A DNA stretch of 64,000 nt from assembly GCA_004335835.1 (NCBI GenBank), contig RWJK01001889.1:102121-166120 (forward strand), written 5' to 3'. Each line of letters begins with the position of its first letter. Within the stretch, counting starts at the first letter, position 1. The DNA is from Scenedesmus sp. ARA3 (Eukaryota > Chlorophyta > Chlorophyceae > Sphaeropleales > Scenedesmaceae). Made by a program: the position numbers and the translations under genes. The notes under the pieces were generated by a model. The model was not told where the DNA came from, ran no database searches, and saw nothing but the letters and a program-made list of their open reading frames with translations. Positions 32,552 to 45,053 of this stretch are shown here, piece after piece.

Positions 32552-35500
32552 ATGCAGATATTAAGCGGGGCCAATAGCCAATTTCTGCGAGTAGAGCAGA
32601 AGTTGTCGGTGCCACCACCATACAGCCGCTCTGTGACCTGCAATTGCAAGCAAAACACTTCACAAGAACCCCATTGCGATGCTAATGCCATCAATAGGCG
32701 CCAGTTGCTGCTAGGATCAGCAGCTGTTGTAGGCAGTAGCACTGCAGGGCTCAGCAGCAGCAGACCGGCCGCTGCAGCAGGTAAGCCTGTTGCTGATCAA
32801 GCCAGGACAGCAGAGCTTTCATGGTTGCAGCTGCCAGCTCCGGCAATCTATCTTGAGCAGTTACACCATGTTTTTTCAAATCTGTGCCCTTATCTTTCGA
32901 ACTGCCAGGCGCAGCATTTGCGGCAACCTCGTTGCAGTTTGAGTCACGCGTCAGTGAGTTCACGCTGCCCAATGGGCTGCACTTCATTGTGCTGGAGCGG
33001 CACAACGCGCCTGTGGTGTCTTGCCACACACACGCAAGGGTGGGCGCCTATGTGGAAGAAGAGGGCAGCACAGGTGCGGCTGGGACAGCATATGGATGAC
33101 TTTCAGCTTGATATCAGCTTGCTGTCCACTCCCAAACTGTCAACACACAGATGAGTCGCTGTTTGTGCGGTTGACTCCCACAAACCTTCAGGCTGCTATC
33201 CTTCAAAGACACTCATCCAGGCCCTGAGCTCATGCTACAGTCCAAATAATCCCAGGCTGAGCTCGCATACTCACCCGCCTGCCTGTGTTGTTATCCGCAC
33301 CTGCGCGCCTGCACACTATCATCACCACCAAACTTGGCGATCTTTGAATGCCTGGCGCACCGACTCGATTACATGGCCTTGAGCTCAATCTGGGCACTGC
33401 CACCCCATTAACTGCTTGTTTCCAGGCCTGGCGCACCTGCTGGAGCACATGGCGTTCAAAGGCACGCCCCGCATTGGCAGCAGGGACTGGCGCGCAGAGC
33501 AGCCGCTGCTGGCAGCGCAGGATGAGGTCTTCTACGAGCTGCGGCAGCTGCAGCAGCAAGCAGCAGCCAGCGGGGCCAGCGCCAGCCGCAGCAGCCACAT
33601 GCAGCAGCTGCAGGAGCGGCTGGATAAACTCAAGGTGTGCTGGTTGGCATAAGACGCAAGCATACATATACATGTACATTTAAAAACTCAGCAGGGTGGT
33701 TGAGGTGAGTGTGCTGGTGCAGCATGCAGCAGCTGCAGGAGCGGCTGGATGCTGTCAAGGTGCGTTGGCACAAACATACGCTGCAGACATGAGACCTAGC
33801 AGGGCTGTGGCAGCGTGCCCTGCTGCAGGATGTCAGCGGCCAGCTGTGATGAGCATGCATCCTCTCTGCACAGGCTAGATTCAGCAGTGCATGGCCACAC
33901 ACACAGTCCAGTCATGGCGCTGCGCCCTGCAAAATTGTGCTGCTGCTGTGTGGTCCCTGCAGGTTGAGGCGCAGCAGCTGGTGGTGCCCAACGCGTTTGG
34001 CTCCATGCTGCAGGAGGCAGGCGCAGTCGGGCTGAACGCAGCAACCAGCCACGACAACACTCGGTGAGCTGCCTGTGCTGCGTCTGCGCCTGCAAACAGT
34101 GTGTGAGCATCTGCCTGGATGTCACAGCAAGCCTTGTTTGATGAGGCTTTCAGCCTGTTGTTAACAGCTGGGTTGACAGGCCATTGATGCATCAGCCACA
34201 TGGAAGCAACTTGCTCTTGCGCTTGATGCACGCTCTCACATCATACTGTTGTGTGTGTGTGTGTTGCTGCCTGCTCTGCGCAGCTATTACATGTCGCTGC
34301 CCGCCAACAAGCTGGAGCTGTGGTTTGCACTGGAGTCTGAGCGGTTCCAGGTGCCGGTGCTGAGGTACGAAGGTGCCAACTGCTCGTCATACTGGCCACC
34401 AGCCCCTTCACTACTTTGTATATCCAACACATCTCGGAGGCCTTGCTGCTCTGTGCGCATGAACTATAATGTGTTTGGTGTTGCTCCTGCTACACCTTGC
34501 AAGTGTCACCACCCCCTGCGTCGCACACTGCCCATCTTTGCAAGCTTCCTGTACTTCGCTGCCCAGCTGCCTGCAGCATGCACGGCAAACGGGCTTGCTG
34601 CACTACTTTGACACATCATCTGCTGCACATGCTGCTGCAGGGAGCTGTATACTGAGAAGGAGGTGATTGGGGAGGAGCGGCGTGCGCGCTGGGAGAACAA
34701 CCCCATGGGCCGCTTCACGTATGACTACCTGCTGCAGGCGCTGGACAATCCCTACCGGCGGCCCGTGATTGGTGAGCCAGCATGCGTTGCTGCTGTTGTG
34801 CCGCTGTTCTGTGTGCTCGAGGGTTCTGGTAACTGCTTGCAGGAACAGTACAGCGGCGGTGTTTGCTCTGCATGGAGGAAATTACTTGTAACTCAAATGC
34901 CGGCAAACTGCTAGACACCAGTCCCCAAGCTACTGCTAACCGCACAAGCTCCCAGTTGCAAGACAGGCAGGCAGCGCAGCTCTGCTACGCTTCCGCTGAA
35001 ACAGCCGTGCAGATGTAACTGTGCACATGTGTGTGGTGCGCTGTGCCCTGCAGGCTTTGCTGATGACTTTGACCGCTTGGGCGGCCATGAGGTGGCTTCG
35101 TTCTTCAGCAGGTGAGGACAGGTTATGAAAGGCACAGCCAGCACAGTCCTCAGCAGTGGAGTGCAACCAACTGACCGACTTGTGAAATAAGCAGCTGCAG
35201 CATTTCCCCTTGCCAAGTATGCGTGTCCTGCAAGCAAAGGCAGGCAGCTCCGTCACGCACAGCAGCAGCCTGAGCAACAGGGACGTCAGGCTGCCCATAC
35301 TGTGATGTGCAAAGGACACAGCAGCACCTGCCCATCGCTTCTGCTGTATGCTTCTTTTTGTCCAAGCCCTGCCAATTTTGTGCTGCATGCTGCAGGTACT
35401 ACCACCCAGCCAACCTGACCATCAGCGTAGTAGGAGACGTTGACCCTGGCAGGGTGCAGCAGCTGGCTGAAAAGTATTTTGGCAGCTGGACAGCGCCAGC

Positions 35501-36907
35501 AGGCGCAGTCACACTCGACAGCAGCATCCAGCGGCTGGCAGCAGAACCCCTGCCACAGCCGGCAGTAGTGGCAGCAGCAGCGCCAGCAGCAGTGGGTGGA
35601 GCAGCAGCTGGTGTTGCAGTAGCTGCACTCGGAGTGGCAGCAGCAGCACCGCTAGCCCAGCTAGGCGCTGCCTCAGCTGTAGGCAGCACTAGCACCAAGC
35701 AGGATGGAAGCAGCAGCTTAGTGTGGGACAGGTCTGGGGCAGGTAGCAGCAGCAGCAGCAGCAGCAGCCGGGAGTTCAGCCAGCGCACTGCAGCAGGGCC
35801 ACTGCTGGTGATGGGGTACTACCGGCCAAGCGTCACAGGCAGGCGCGGCACAGCCATGGAGGTGGGTCGCTGTGCTGCTGCCTGCTGGCACACTGTTACA
35901 GCAGACACCTGCCATGCATGCAGTGTTCACTTCCCGTCACATGAAGTAACAGCAACATTGCATTCTGTGTTTTACGCTCTTGTTTAGGCCTATGCTCTGC
36001 AAGCAGCTGGCAACACAGGTGTCAAACGTCTCCTGTCCTTCCTGTGCACTGCACCTTGTTGCTGCATCCACAGGTGGCTGCAGACGTGTTGACTGGCGGC
36101 CGCAGCGCGCGGCTGATCAAGCAGCTGGTGCTGCGCGGCTCCTGCCTGTCTGCCAGCGTGCTGGTGGGATACCCAGGGGACCTGCACCCGGGACTGGCTC
36201 TGGTGACTGCAGTGCCGCCAGCAGGTGAGGCTGAATGTGTGTTTGTTTGATAGCATGGGGTTGCTGTTTGCTGATGGCAGCAGGTGGGGTACCCAGATGA
36301 CCTGCACTCGGGGCTCAGCCTGGTGACTGCAGTGCCGCCAGCAGGTGAGGAGAGGTTTGTCACAACTTGTCCAGTTTGTTGTGGGCAACTGGTGGCAGGC
36401 AGCAGGGACAGCAGCACAGGATGCAGCACACCAGCCCTGATAGATGATGGAGCAGGACGAGGATCAACTATGCGTCAGGTACCTTGTCAAACACCTGAAA
36501 CTGGGCCATGCGAGCCGTGTAGACACAGCCAGTAGCTCTGCTGGGTACCCATGATACCAACTTGCCAACATGTGTCCACCGTTCTGTCATGTCCTGCAGG
36601 CGGTGACATGCAGCGCTTCAGCACTGAGCTGCAGCAGCAGCTGGACGCCCTCGCACAAGATGGCCCCACACCCGCAGAGCTCGGCCGCGTGAAAGCCTCC
36701 GCGCGTGCCGCGCTGCTGTCTGCGCTGACCAGCAACGGCAGCATGTCTAGCCTGCTGGCGAGTTATCACTCGGTGACTGGCAGCTGGCGTGGCGTGCTGC
36801 AGGAGTTGGCTGATGTGGACAGTTTGAGGGGGCCTGAGGTGGCAGAGGTGGCTGGGCAGGTGTTTGGTGAGGAAAATCGCTTCACTGGGCTGGGCCTGCC
36901 GCTGTGA
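32552..36907 (+). CDS. M16-family zinc metalloprotease, predicted plastid/thylakoid-targeted
   Basis: Pitrilysin/processing-peptidase-like protease. Ten exons: 32552-32780, 32909-33073, 33426-33634, 33963-34063, 34284-34364, 34641-34771, 35054-35111, 35396-35861, 36074-36224, 36600-36907; 1899 nt, 632 aa. The inverted zinc motif HLLEH (residues 135-139) follows LPNGLHFIVLERH; a downstream EKEVIGEERR segment can supply the third ligand. LNAATSHDNTRYY, the RYYHPANLTISVVGDV segment and a C-terminal M16 half (LTGGRSARLIKQL) are typical. The N-terminus is a hydroxylated transit-like stretch, then NRRQLLLGSAAVVG (RR at 49-50) and a hydrophobic run ending in AAAA, resembling a thylakoid Tat signal. 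Exon 8 contains an A/S-rich insert from CAG codons. Family is certain; the lumen location is inferred from the leader. Confidence 0.9.
33720..33766 (+). repeat. Copy of M16 exon-3 3' end with donor
   Basis: Near-copy of 33597-33640 (encoding MQQLQERLDKLK, here with two changes), about 125 bp downstream in intron 3, with a GTGCG donor. Confidence 0.85.
36283..36356 (+). repeat. Copy of M16 exon-9 3' end with donor
   Basis: About 70 bp copying 36160-36232 (encoding VGYPGDLHPGLALVTAVPP) with few changes and the same GCAG/GTGAGG junction, 126 bp downstream in intron 9. Confidence 0.9.
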
Positions 36908-38362
36908 GCAGAAATCTTGCAGGAATTGATGATGCTGCATATTGCCCAACAATAAAAATGGTCGGAGGTGGGCGGTGAGGAGCGTGACGCTGCATTTTTA
37001 TAGGTGATTGTATGGCAGAGGCAGCGGCATACGCGCTGTGATCTGTTCAAGAAGCTGTTCACACACGTCTTTTGTCTGGGATGAGCACTGTTGCAGTCTA
37101 GTTTTCGATCAACAACTTCACTATCGGTGCCATAGTTGCACCTACATTTTTGTACTTCAACATGCCCATACCGCAGCACTAGGATGCTGCTGTGTTTTAT
37201 TATCCATGACTTATGTTCATTGTGTGAAGCAGCCTGTGACGACTGGCTCAGGGACTTGTTATGGCCTGATCAATATGTGAAATAGTGTAGGTACATGGAG
37301 TGCCTGTTTCTCAGCAGCGGGCGGCGTGCTGGCTTGCACGCACAGCTCGAGGGATGTTGTATCAGCCATGTGCTCTTCTTGCTGCAGGCCCCACAGTTTC
37401 AGGCAAAGGTGCCAAAACTTTGGCCTTGCTCGCTGATTCATTTGCTCCATCAGTAAGCAGCGGCAGGCATGGAGCAACAATAGTGCAGGGTGGCCCGGCC
37501 CGGGCATGGCAGCCTGAGCGGCTGCATGTATGCAGCTATAGCTGCCAGCAGCCGCTGGTGATGCGGCATCACCCTACTGTTTGGGTCTCTTGGATGCTTC
37601 ACTGTGTTCTGTTGCTTTGTAAGCGTAGTAGCTGCGGGAGTGGGGTTGTGTAACTGCAGAATCATATAGAGGGTCCATGCAGTGCCGTATTGGTGTTGCC
37701 ATGCAGCCATGGCGCCTTCAGTGCATAGCCCTTGTCCGTGGTTTCAGCCTCCACAAACCCAGCACGCCCATGTCCACATTATAAGCGTGCGGGATGAGTA
37801 TAAAGAGTAAGTGGTAAAAATCACAGGCGTTCGGCAGCTCCCTAAGATGTGCCTGTTTTGAAAAGCACTGGCAGAATTTTGCCAGACTGGCAGTGGCAGT
37901 TGCTCTGATGGCCTAGCTGTGGCATTGGCTTCAGCGATGTGCCGTTGAACAAGGAAATCAACAGGTTGTAAAACATGTTTATGAGACCACTTCGTTGACA
38001 TGGTTGGGCTGCGGAACTTTACGAACTCATCGTTCGTAATGTGGCAGCATCGCCACAGTCGAGGCCTATCACTCATAAGCAACAAAGATACCACTGGGAG
38101 AAGTCATCTTGCGTTTATTGTTGTGCTGCTGATGCCAACGGCTGCAGTCTGACATCCTCGTCAGCTGCCCTTGTCATTCTTATTGTGACCATATATATGC
38201 GCACACGGCCTCTGACCAACCACCCTACACATTTTCATGAAATGATCGAAAGTAGAACGTGCGCAGCTGCAGGAAACCTGGCGTCTCGACACATTTGCTT
38301 CGAGTCTCGCACACGTGTTTTCTGCAGTTTGGCCGGTTCTGCTGCGCTGAGCACTTCACACC
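36908..38362. other. Intergenic, M16 to phosphatase 1
   Basis: About 1.45 kb with no supported ORF. CAATAAAAA occurs 42 bases after the M16 stop; a role as a poly(A) signal is uncertain in a TGTAA-using alga. The base composition is more AT-rich than the genes. Confidence 0.6.
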
Positions 38363-39361
38363 ATGGCTTCCACAGTTGCAGTACTTACTAGCACCCTCGA
38401 GGAGCGGTGGCGCTCCAAGCAGCATGCTGTCGAGGTACATCACTTGGCCCTGCTCGTGAAGAGGAGCCCCGCACCCGCACCCTGCAGCGACCCGCCATGC
38501 AAGCTGCGCGCTGGACTTTTCATCGGCTCTCGAGAGACCGAGGCCAGCCTAGCAGAGCTGCGGGCAGCAGGAATCACGCACGTCCTGCAAGCAGGTGCTG
38601 AGCTGGCCCCAAGCCACCCTGCACATTTCACCTACAAGAAGCTGTCAGTGAGCGATGAGGAGGATGAGGACCTGGTGGCAGTCTTCAAGGAGGCCTTTGA
38701 CTTCATCGATGAGGGCAGGATGTCGGGTGAGCAGCGGCAGTGGTGGTGCCCGCAATGCTGTTGTGTGACACTGCGGTGCTGTTATTGACTAATCAGCTGC
38801 AATGCAGCTGACATGACGTCAGTGCTGCCATGGTACAACATCAGGTGCTGCCAATGCTGCATATCTCTGTTGCGTATCATCCGCATTTTCCTACGACTTG
38901 ACTTGCAGCTCTGCCTGAGGCCCTATTTGAAGTCGTCAACTGTAGTGCGCTCACATCTGCAACTGCTGCTTCGTCCTCGCCCCTTCTCCACCCCTCCCGC
39001 AGGCGGCGTGCTCGTGCACTGCGCGCAGGGCGTCTCCCGCAGCGCCGCAGTCCTCACAGCCTACCTCATGTCCCACGCACGCTTCTCCTTTGAAACAGCG
39101 CTGTCCCATGTTCAGCAGGCCCGCCCCATTGCAGACCCCAACCAGGGCTTTCGGCTGCAGCTGCAGGAGTTTGAAAGATTAGGCTGCTGCTGCGAGTCAT
39201 GGGCTGGCTGGGACAGGCAGCGCTTCGAGCGCTGCTTCAAGAGCAGCAGCGTCAGCGGCCGCCGGGCTGTGCATGGCATGGCGGACTTGATCCGGCGCTT
39301 CCATGTGCACGACGTGTGCGATGATGACCTGGTGTTTTGCGACAGCACGGTCATTCTGTGA
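38363..39361 (+). CDS. Dual-specificity protein phosphatase, copy 1
   Basis: Cysteine-based DSP acting on phospho-Ser/Thr/Tyr; substrate unknown. Two exons, 38363-38726 and 39003-39361 (723 nt, 240 aa). Exon 1 holds LFIGSRETEASLAELRAAGI, THVLQAGAEL and KKLSVSDEEDEDL, where the general-acid Asp lies. Exon 2 opens with the P-loop VHCAQGVSRSA (H-C-x5-R-S), then YLMSHARFSFETALSHVQ and ARPIADPNQGF, all standard for the family. A C-terminal extension (SGRRAVHGMADLIRRFHVHD, ending DSTVIL) is shared with copy 2. The intron position and the 359-nt second exon are identical in copy 2, so the two arose by tandem duplication. The active-site Cys and Arg are intact. Confidence 0.92.
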
Positions 39362-41411
39362 ACAGCACGCAAACAGCATGCGAACAGGTTGCAGGAAAAG
39401 GCGTTGTAGCAGCGCGGCAGTGAGGCTATTGGTTTCAAGTGATCCAGGTGCATTGGCGTGCAGAATGCTTCCTTGGAGGCAAGCAAAGTGCAACCTGCTT
39501 GCAACAACGTGTATCATGTGTGTACATTACTCCCATGTGGGCACCCAGCTCACCACGCTTGTATTGTCAATGAAGCAGCAGTGTGTGTGAGTGCACCCTC
39601 CTGTGCACGAGGAAACACACAGCATGAACAGTACAGCAGGGGTACCTCCAGCACCCATTTCAAGCAGCGGGACGGGCCTGTCCAGCTACTGCTGTCTGAA
39701 CATGATTTGGCATGCTGTGTTTATGCTGATGTGTGTGCAGCTTCTGTGACGAAGCTGTGGTGTATTGGCTGGGACCAATAAGCTCACATAACGCCATGTG
39801 TGTGTGTGCTTGGACCATTGTCTTTAGTACTGTCTGCAGCAGCAATGCCTGGTACTAAATGCGTGCTTATGTACAGATGAGGGGGCCGCTGAGCTACTGA
39901 AGCTGCAGCTGCACACGTTGCAGTTGCCTGCTGCGTAGTGAGTTGTGGGTGCTAGTAATGACAGCAGATACATGTGTGGGTGATTCCCAGGAAGCTGGTG
40001 GCTACTGAAGGTGGTTATGAGTAGTATTAGTGGAGCAATTGGAAGTTGCTTGCTTCTGTTGTTGTTGGTGCTGAGAAGAGCAACGAGCTGAGAAGAAAGT
40101 TATGCAGCAGTTGAAGAGAGTTTAGTTGGTGTCTGCTGATTCTGTGTGGGCTGTGCCTAGCGTCTGATAAACGTGTTCTCTCCATTATGCCTGTACCTTA
40201 CCAACAGCTGTCCTGCATTGCTCCTGTTGGGTCTCCGCTTGCCGTGTTGCGGCAGCATCTGGCACCTGTTGTGTCATCTTGCAGCAGCATGGGACGGCCC
40301 TTTCCTTCGTCCATACTGTCAGTCCTCTGCATCACCATATGCATGCGTGCAGCTTGCCAAGGGGAAGGCAAGCGGCAGCTGCTCCATCCAATTTTGAAAG
40401 TGTGTAAGATTGTTACAGACAGCATGCTGCACGAGTCACTGCAGACGCAGGGAAGTCACATGATTCGGTTGTGCGGTTTTGGCGTGCTTGTCAGTGTGCA
40501 TGTTGGTCCAATTGGTGGCTATACATGGCCCTGCTGCTTGATTGCAAGCAGCAGGTCAGGCTGCTGGAAGTGTGAGTGTGTTATGTGGTGGTTGCTGGTG
40601 CGTGCGTGCGCGGCTACTGTCGTAGTTCAAAGTGGTGTGATAGTTGCTGGCACTGGCGAATGCAATTTTGCCGTGCACGGCACAACAGGTGCTTGAGTGG
40701 TGTCAATTGCAGATGCGCTAATATCTGACCTGCGAAGTTCACAAAGTTTGAGTCAACAAACTTCGTGCATGATGTTGGTATACTTGTGGTCATGTGAGAG
40801 TGTGATGTATATTGGTGATCAGTATAAGTTGTGTTGCCCATAGAAGGGCCGCCTGTCGTCTACCTGACAGGCTATTGTAGAAGTAGTACCGCTTGTTGTG
40901 AACTGTGTATGTACCTATATGCCGAGTGTTTTCAGCTTTTGGAGGTGCTGAATCCAATGCGACTGCAGTACAGAGTTGTCTGCCAAGTTCGGACAATGTG
41001 GCATGCCACCGCAGGGCCATGTCACGCAGTCTCCATCATCATCAGCACCTGTGATGTAGCAGGACTGGGGCCTTGTGAACAGTTTGAGTACTACACAGGT
41101 TTCATTGCAGCCCAGTGCCAATGAGCAGGTGCTGTTGTAATGAATGCAATCGGCAACTTTCTGTGCAAGGTGCTGTTCATTGCTGCCAGGTTTGCAACCG
41201 AGGGTCGGTTGACATCTGTCAGACAGCACACAGTGACACTGTCAAGTGTGGGGCCTCCATAACCAGCTGTCCCGCCTTGTCTCGATTAGTTTATCTTTTT
41301 GAAAACGAATCGAATGTGTACGTGAACGTTGACGGCGCTTGCTGCCTGCTCTTGTCTTCTTTTCTGTTTCGAAAGTTGTCGTTGCTGTTGCGGGACCATC
41401 GCGGCACCGCC
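39362..41411. other. Intergenic, between the phosphatase paralogues
   Basis: About 2 kb without a supported ORF and with few triplet repeats. Presumably the 3' UTR of copy 1 and promoter of copy 2. Confidence 0.6.
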
Positions 41412-42943
41412 ATGGCTACTGCCACCAAAGCCACCACCACCGACCACATCAGGGACCGTTTGTTTGCTAAAGCTGATGTCGTCGCAGACAGCTTCACGGA
41501 GGGACCCGTAGCTGCAGTGAGCTTGCAGCCCAAGGCAGCAGAGCAACAGAACGAGGAGCGCTGCCTAGACCCTCCCGGAAAGATCAGGAGGCACCTCTAC
41601 ATCGGCTCCCGCGAGACAGAGAGCTGCCTGTCAGCACTGCAGGCAGCTGGCATAACTCATATCCTGCAGGCAGGTGGAGAGCTGGGGCCCAGCCATCCTG
41701 CTCAGTTCACCTACAAGAAGCTGTCAGTGAGCGATGAGGAGGATGAGGACCTGGTGGCAGTCTTCAAGGAGGCCTTTGACTTCATCGAAGACAGCAGGAG
41801 TTCTGGTGAGGAGAAGGGAGAGCAAGCAGCACCAGCAGCAGAAAGCAGCATGTCAGCAGGCGACGGGCGTGCTCTGGTCCACAGGCAATCAACTTCAACA
41901 GCTGCCTCTACGTCCAAAAGACATGGTCTCACTCAAACAAATTATATTCCAACCTTGCATGCTACCATTTGTAGCGGAGGCATGAACCTTTGTACGATTG
42001 CGTACCTGCATGCCGCAGCTGTTGCACCCAGTAGGTGTTCCGTGATAAAAAAGGCTCCGAGCACACCTGCACATCTGCATGCTTGGCACGCTTGTCTCAT
42101 GCAAGCAGCGCACACGCCGGCCTGTGCTGACACAACCACATCGCATATCAACAGCACTCAGGCTTCACTGCTATTGGGCCAACCGCCGCGCTGTCCTGCA
42201 GGCACAGTGCTGGTGCACTGCGCGCAGGGCATGTCATCAGGACCGGTCCCAGTAATCTAATGTCCTGCTCTATGTTTTCATCCTCGATTTGTTCTCGTTG
42301 CCAACCTGCAGGCGCCGTGCCGGTGCACTTCGCGCAGGGCGTGTCGCGCAGCGGCACGCAGCACACCTGCTCTTTGAAGAAAAGCACTCATGACACCTGC
42401 ACACGCTCATGCCCAACATACTCACTGTCTTGTTACTTGGCTGCCATACCGTGACGTTGATTGCTGTCCTGCAGGCGCCGTGCTGGTGCACTGCGCACAG
42501 GGTATGTCATCAGGCCGGTCCCAGTAATATAATATTCTGCTCAATGTTGTTATCCTCGTTTTTGTCCTTGTTGCTGCCCTGCAGGTGCCGTGCTGGTGCA
42601 CTGCGCGCAGGGCATGTCTCGCAGCGGCACCATCGCTATCGGCTACCTCATGTGGCGCGAGCGGCTGTCATATGACACCGCACTCGCCCACGTGCAGCAG
42701 GCCAGGCCTGTAGTGGACCCAAATGAAGGCTTCTCCCTGCAGCTGCAGGAGTTTGAGAGGTTAGGCTGCAGGCTTGAGGCCTGGAAAGGGTGGGACAAGC
42801 AGCGGCTTGAACGCTGCTTTAGGAGGAACCATGTGAGCGGGCGGCGCGTGGTGCACGGGTTCAGCGATGTGATCCGGCGTTTCCATGTGCACGACATCAC
42901 GGATGATAACCTGGTGTTCGCCGACAGCACGGTCATGTTCTGA
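41412..42943 (+). CDS. Dual-specificity protein phosphatase, copy 2
   Basis: Paralogue of the gene 2 kb upstream. Exons 41412-41805 and 42585-42943 (753 nt, 250 aa). It shares LYIGSRETESCLSALQAAGI, the KKLSVSDEEDEDL block and the P-loop VHCAQGMSRSG with intact Cys and Arg, followed by YLMWRERLSYDTALAHVQ and the shared RRFHVHD...DSTVMF ending. The N-terminal 45 residues differ from copy 1. The intron is about 780 bp against 276 bp in copy 1; the extra length includes three additional copies of the exon-2 acceptor and P-loop. The first frame in the intron stays open for 150 codons after exon 1 but lacks family motifs, so the splice at 41805 is preferred. Confidence 0.92.
42194..42525 (+). repeat. 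Three intronic copies of the phosphatase acceptor and P-loop
   Basis: Copies at about 42196, 42305 and 42470 (functional copy 42581). Each has CTGCAGG followed by sequence encoding VLVHCAQG or a variant. In the second the catalytic Cys codon reads Phe (VHFAQGVSRSG). The first and third lose the Arg-containing half after MSS. Confidence 0.92.
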
Positions 42944-45053
42944 GGCGCACAGCGCGCTGATGTGGTCGCTAGCGTTGCAGCAGAGCAGGCAAGCCGCGCC
43001 TGACTACAGCTTGTTTGCTGACAGCACGGTCATGTTCTGATGCTGATGCGGCAGCACTGCAGTTGCAGGTGCGGTGTGCAGGGTTGGTGCAGTTAGTGGT
43101 GAGGATGATCTTCATGTTAGCGAGGCTGCGGCGTGGGCTTGGCCGCATTTGATGGGAGGAAGCATATGCCAGGCAGTTTCCACAACATCAGGCGGTTTGT
43201 CTGCTTGCAGCCGATGTCTGCAAGCACGCATGCGAGATGCCTGGCAGCAGGACAGCGACGTGTCGTTGTCGCCCGTGTGTTATGTGTGCGATTGTTTGAT
43301 CATAGCAACAGCAGCAGCAGCAGGCCCAGAGGGCATGCGTGTTGCCCGCTTGCCTGCAGCACGTCTGCGGGCAAGCGTGCATCTCAATACTGTGTTTGCA
43401 GGCACCTGCAGTGTGCTGTGGTGCTGGCTGCCCCGTATCTATCCAATCAGTCACAAGCAGCAGCCTTGAGCTTGGCAGAAGGTCCCTTCAATGTGATTAT
43501 GCAGAGGATTGCACTTCTAGCTTTGCGCAGCGTCGCTCGCTGAACTCAAGGCATTTGTAGGTGGACTGTGGAGCCTGCAGCAGGATTGTTAGCAGCTATG
43601 CCAGCTGAGGCCAACAACTGTGGCTTCAAACAGCTGCAAACAACAACTGCCATGTTGTGTTGTGGCTGCCGCCGCTGCTGCGGCCACGTGAACTGTGCAG
43701 CAGCGCAGGCCATGCTATGGTGTTGAACAGGCAGCTCCCAGGATGAGCTGCCTGTGTGTGTGTGGTGCACTGCCTGGCACTCTTGCCTCAATTTTGTCTG
43801 TGGTTACTCTACACAGTTGGTGCTTTGGAGATTGTGTTGGCCTCACTGTTTGGTGTCGTCGAGTTACTGTTAGTTGTTATGTATGGGTACGCTGCTGTCA
43901 AGGGCGGCACCCTGCCTTTCCTTTTTGTGCGCTCGCAGTTTTGGGATTACAAGCGAGAAGCATAGTGGCATCATACAACCCTACTGCGACGGCATGTGGG
44001 CACCCATATGTGGTTGCATGACACACATTTTAGCTTTGTATCTGCAGTACAGCTCTGACAAGAACATGTCATGTTGTTGGTGGCCGAAACGTTTGAAGGT
44101 TGAGGTGTGTTCGCCAGTGCGAATGGCAGGTTAGCCTCTCTGTTGCTGTGCTTTGCATCTGGCATGAACATGCTGATAGAGCTAGTTTGTGGGCCACCAG
44201 GCACTCGCTATGTGTCTTGCAAGGTGGTCAGAAATGCCGGCATGTCGTGTGCAAGTTGCACAATGGGGCTGCATGAATCACTGGATGCGCTCCTGTAGCC
44301 TTCCGAAGTTTGATCCCAGACCCACAGCATCATCGGGACCGTCTTCTTGATTTGTGCACTGCAAAGGTCTAGTGTATGCTTTGGCCAAGGCCATTGCGGA
44401 TGTGCGCACAAGCCTAGGGATGGATCTATTTTTCCACAAGGCTTTGGGGCTCTGCACATGTGTACACCTGCCAGTGGCGGCAGCAGCGCCTGTGTTAGCT
44501 GGCTGGGAAGGCAGGTATGTTGTCTGGCATGCACAACCTCTGCACAATGAGTGCATGGGTACCATACCTGCACGTTTAAGGCACATATTGCGGCGGATGC
44601 ATCACTGTTCATGCATGGCTGGTTGCTGCACCATGCTCAGGGAGGGCCTGGCACAGTTTGGCAGCTTACAACGTGCATGTACATGTGCTGTGGCATGCCT
44701 GATGGCCGTGATGGTGTGCTAAAAAGTTAAACGTGATTTTGAGAGTCTTTTAACGTTTAATTGGCTTGTGAACAGCCACCAGCCAGGTTGGCAGCAACTC
44801 AAAGCCCTAATAACTGCGACATCTGAACAAGCCGCGCACACGGCGCACGTTTCCTAGATCAAGTTGCTGCAGTTCCTTGTAAATCCATTAACAGTACACT
44901 CATGGCTTGAATCGGCTTCATTACGCGCGACTTCCAGCAACAGGTGACCCTTTGCTGCGACACTGTAAACACCGACCTCGCTGTTCGCCAAGGCCATACG
45001 CATACAGCGTGATCAACTGGAGCTTTAGTGTCCTCGTGATAGACGCTGGTATC
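42944..45053. other. Intergenic, phosphatase 2 to mARC
   Basis: About 2.1 kb. A hydrophobic frame at 43756-43965 starts only at GTG and has no motif, so it is not called. No other coding signal. Confidence 0.6.
43017..43043 (+). repeat. Copy of the phosphatase 2 coding end and stop
   Basis: GACAGCACGGTCATGTTCTGA at 43020-43040 repeats the last codons and stop of phosphatase 2 (42923-42943) 97 bp downstream. Confidence 0.85.

Noticed and set aside
41806..42260. Read-through of phosphatase 2 exon 1 to a stop near 42260
   Set aside because: The open frame lacks all DSP motifs. Splicing at 41805 to 42585 restores the P-loop and matches the paralogue's intron position exactly.
43756..43965. Hydrophobic 69-codon ORF, possible membrane protein
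   Set aside because: Starts at GTG rather than ATG, has no family motif and no adjoining exon evidence.
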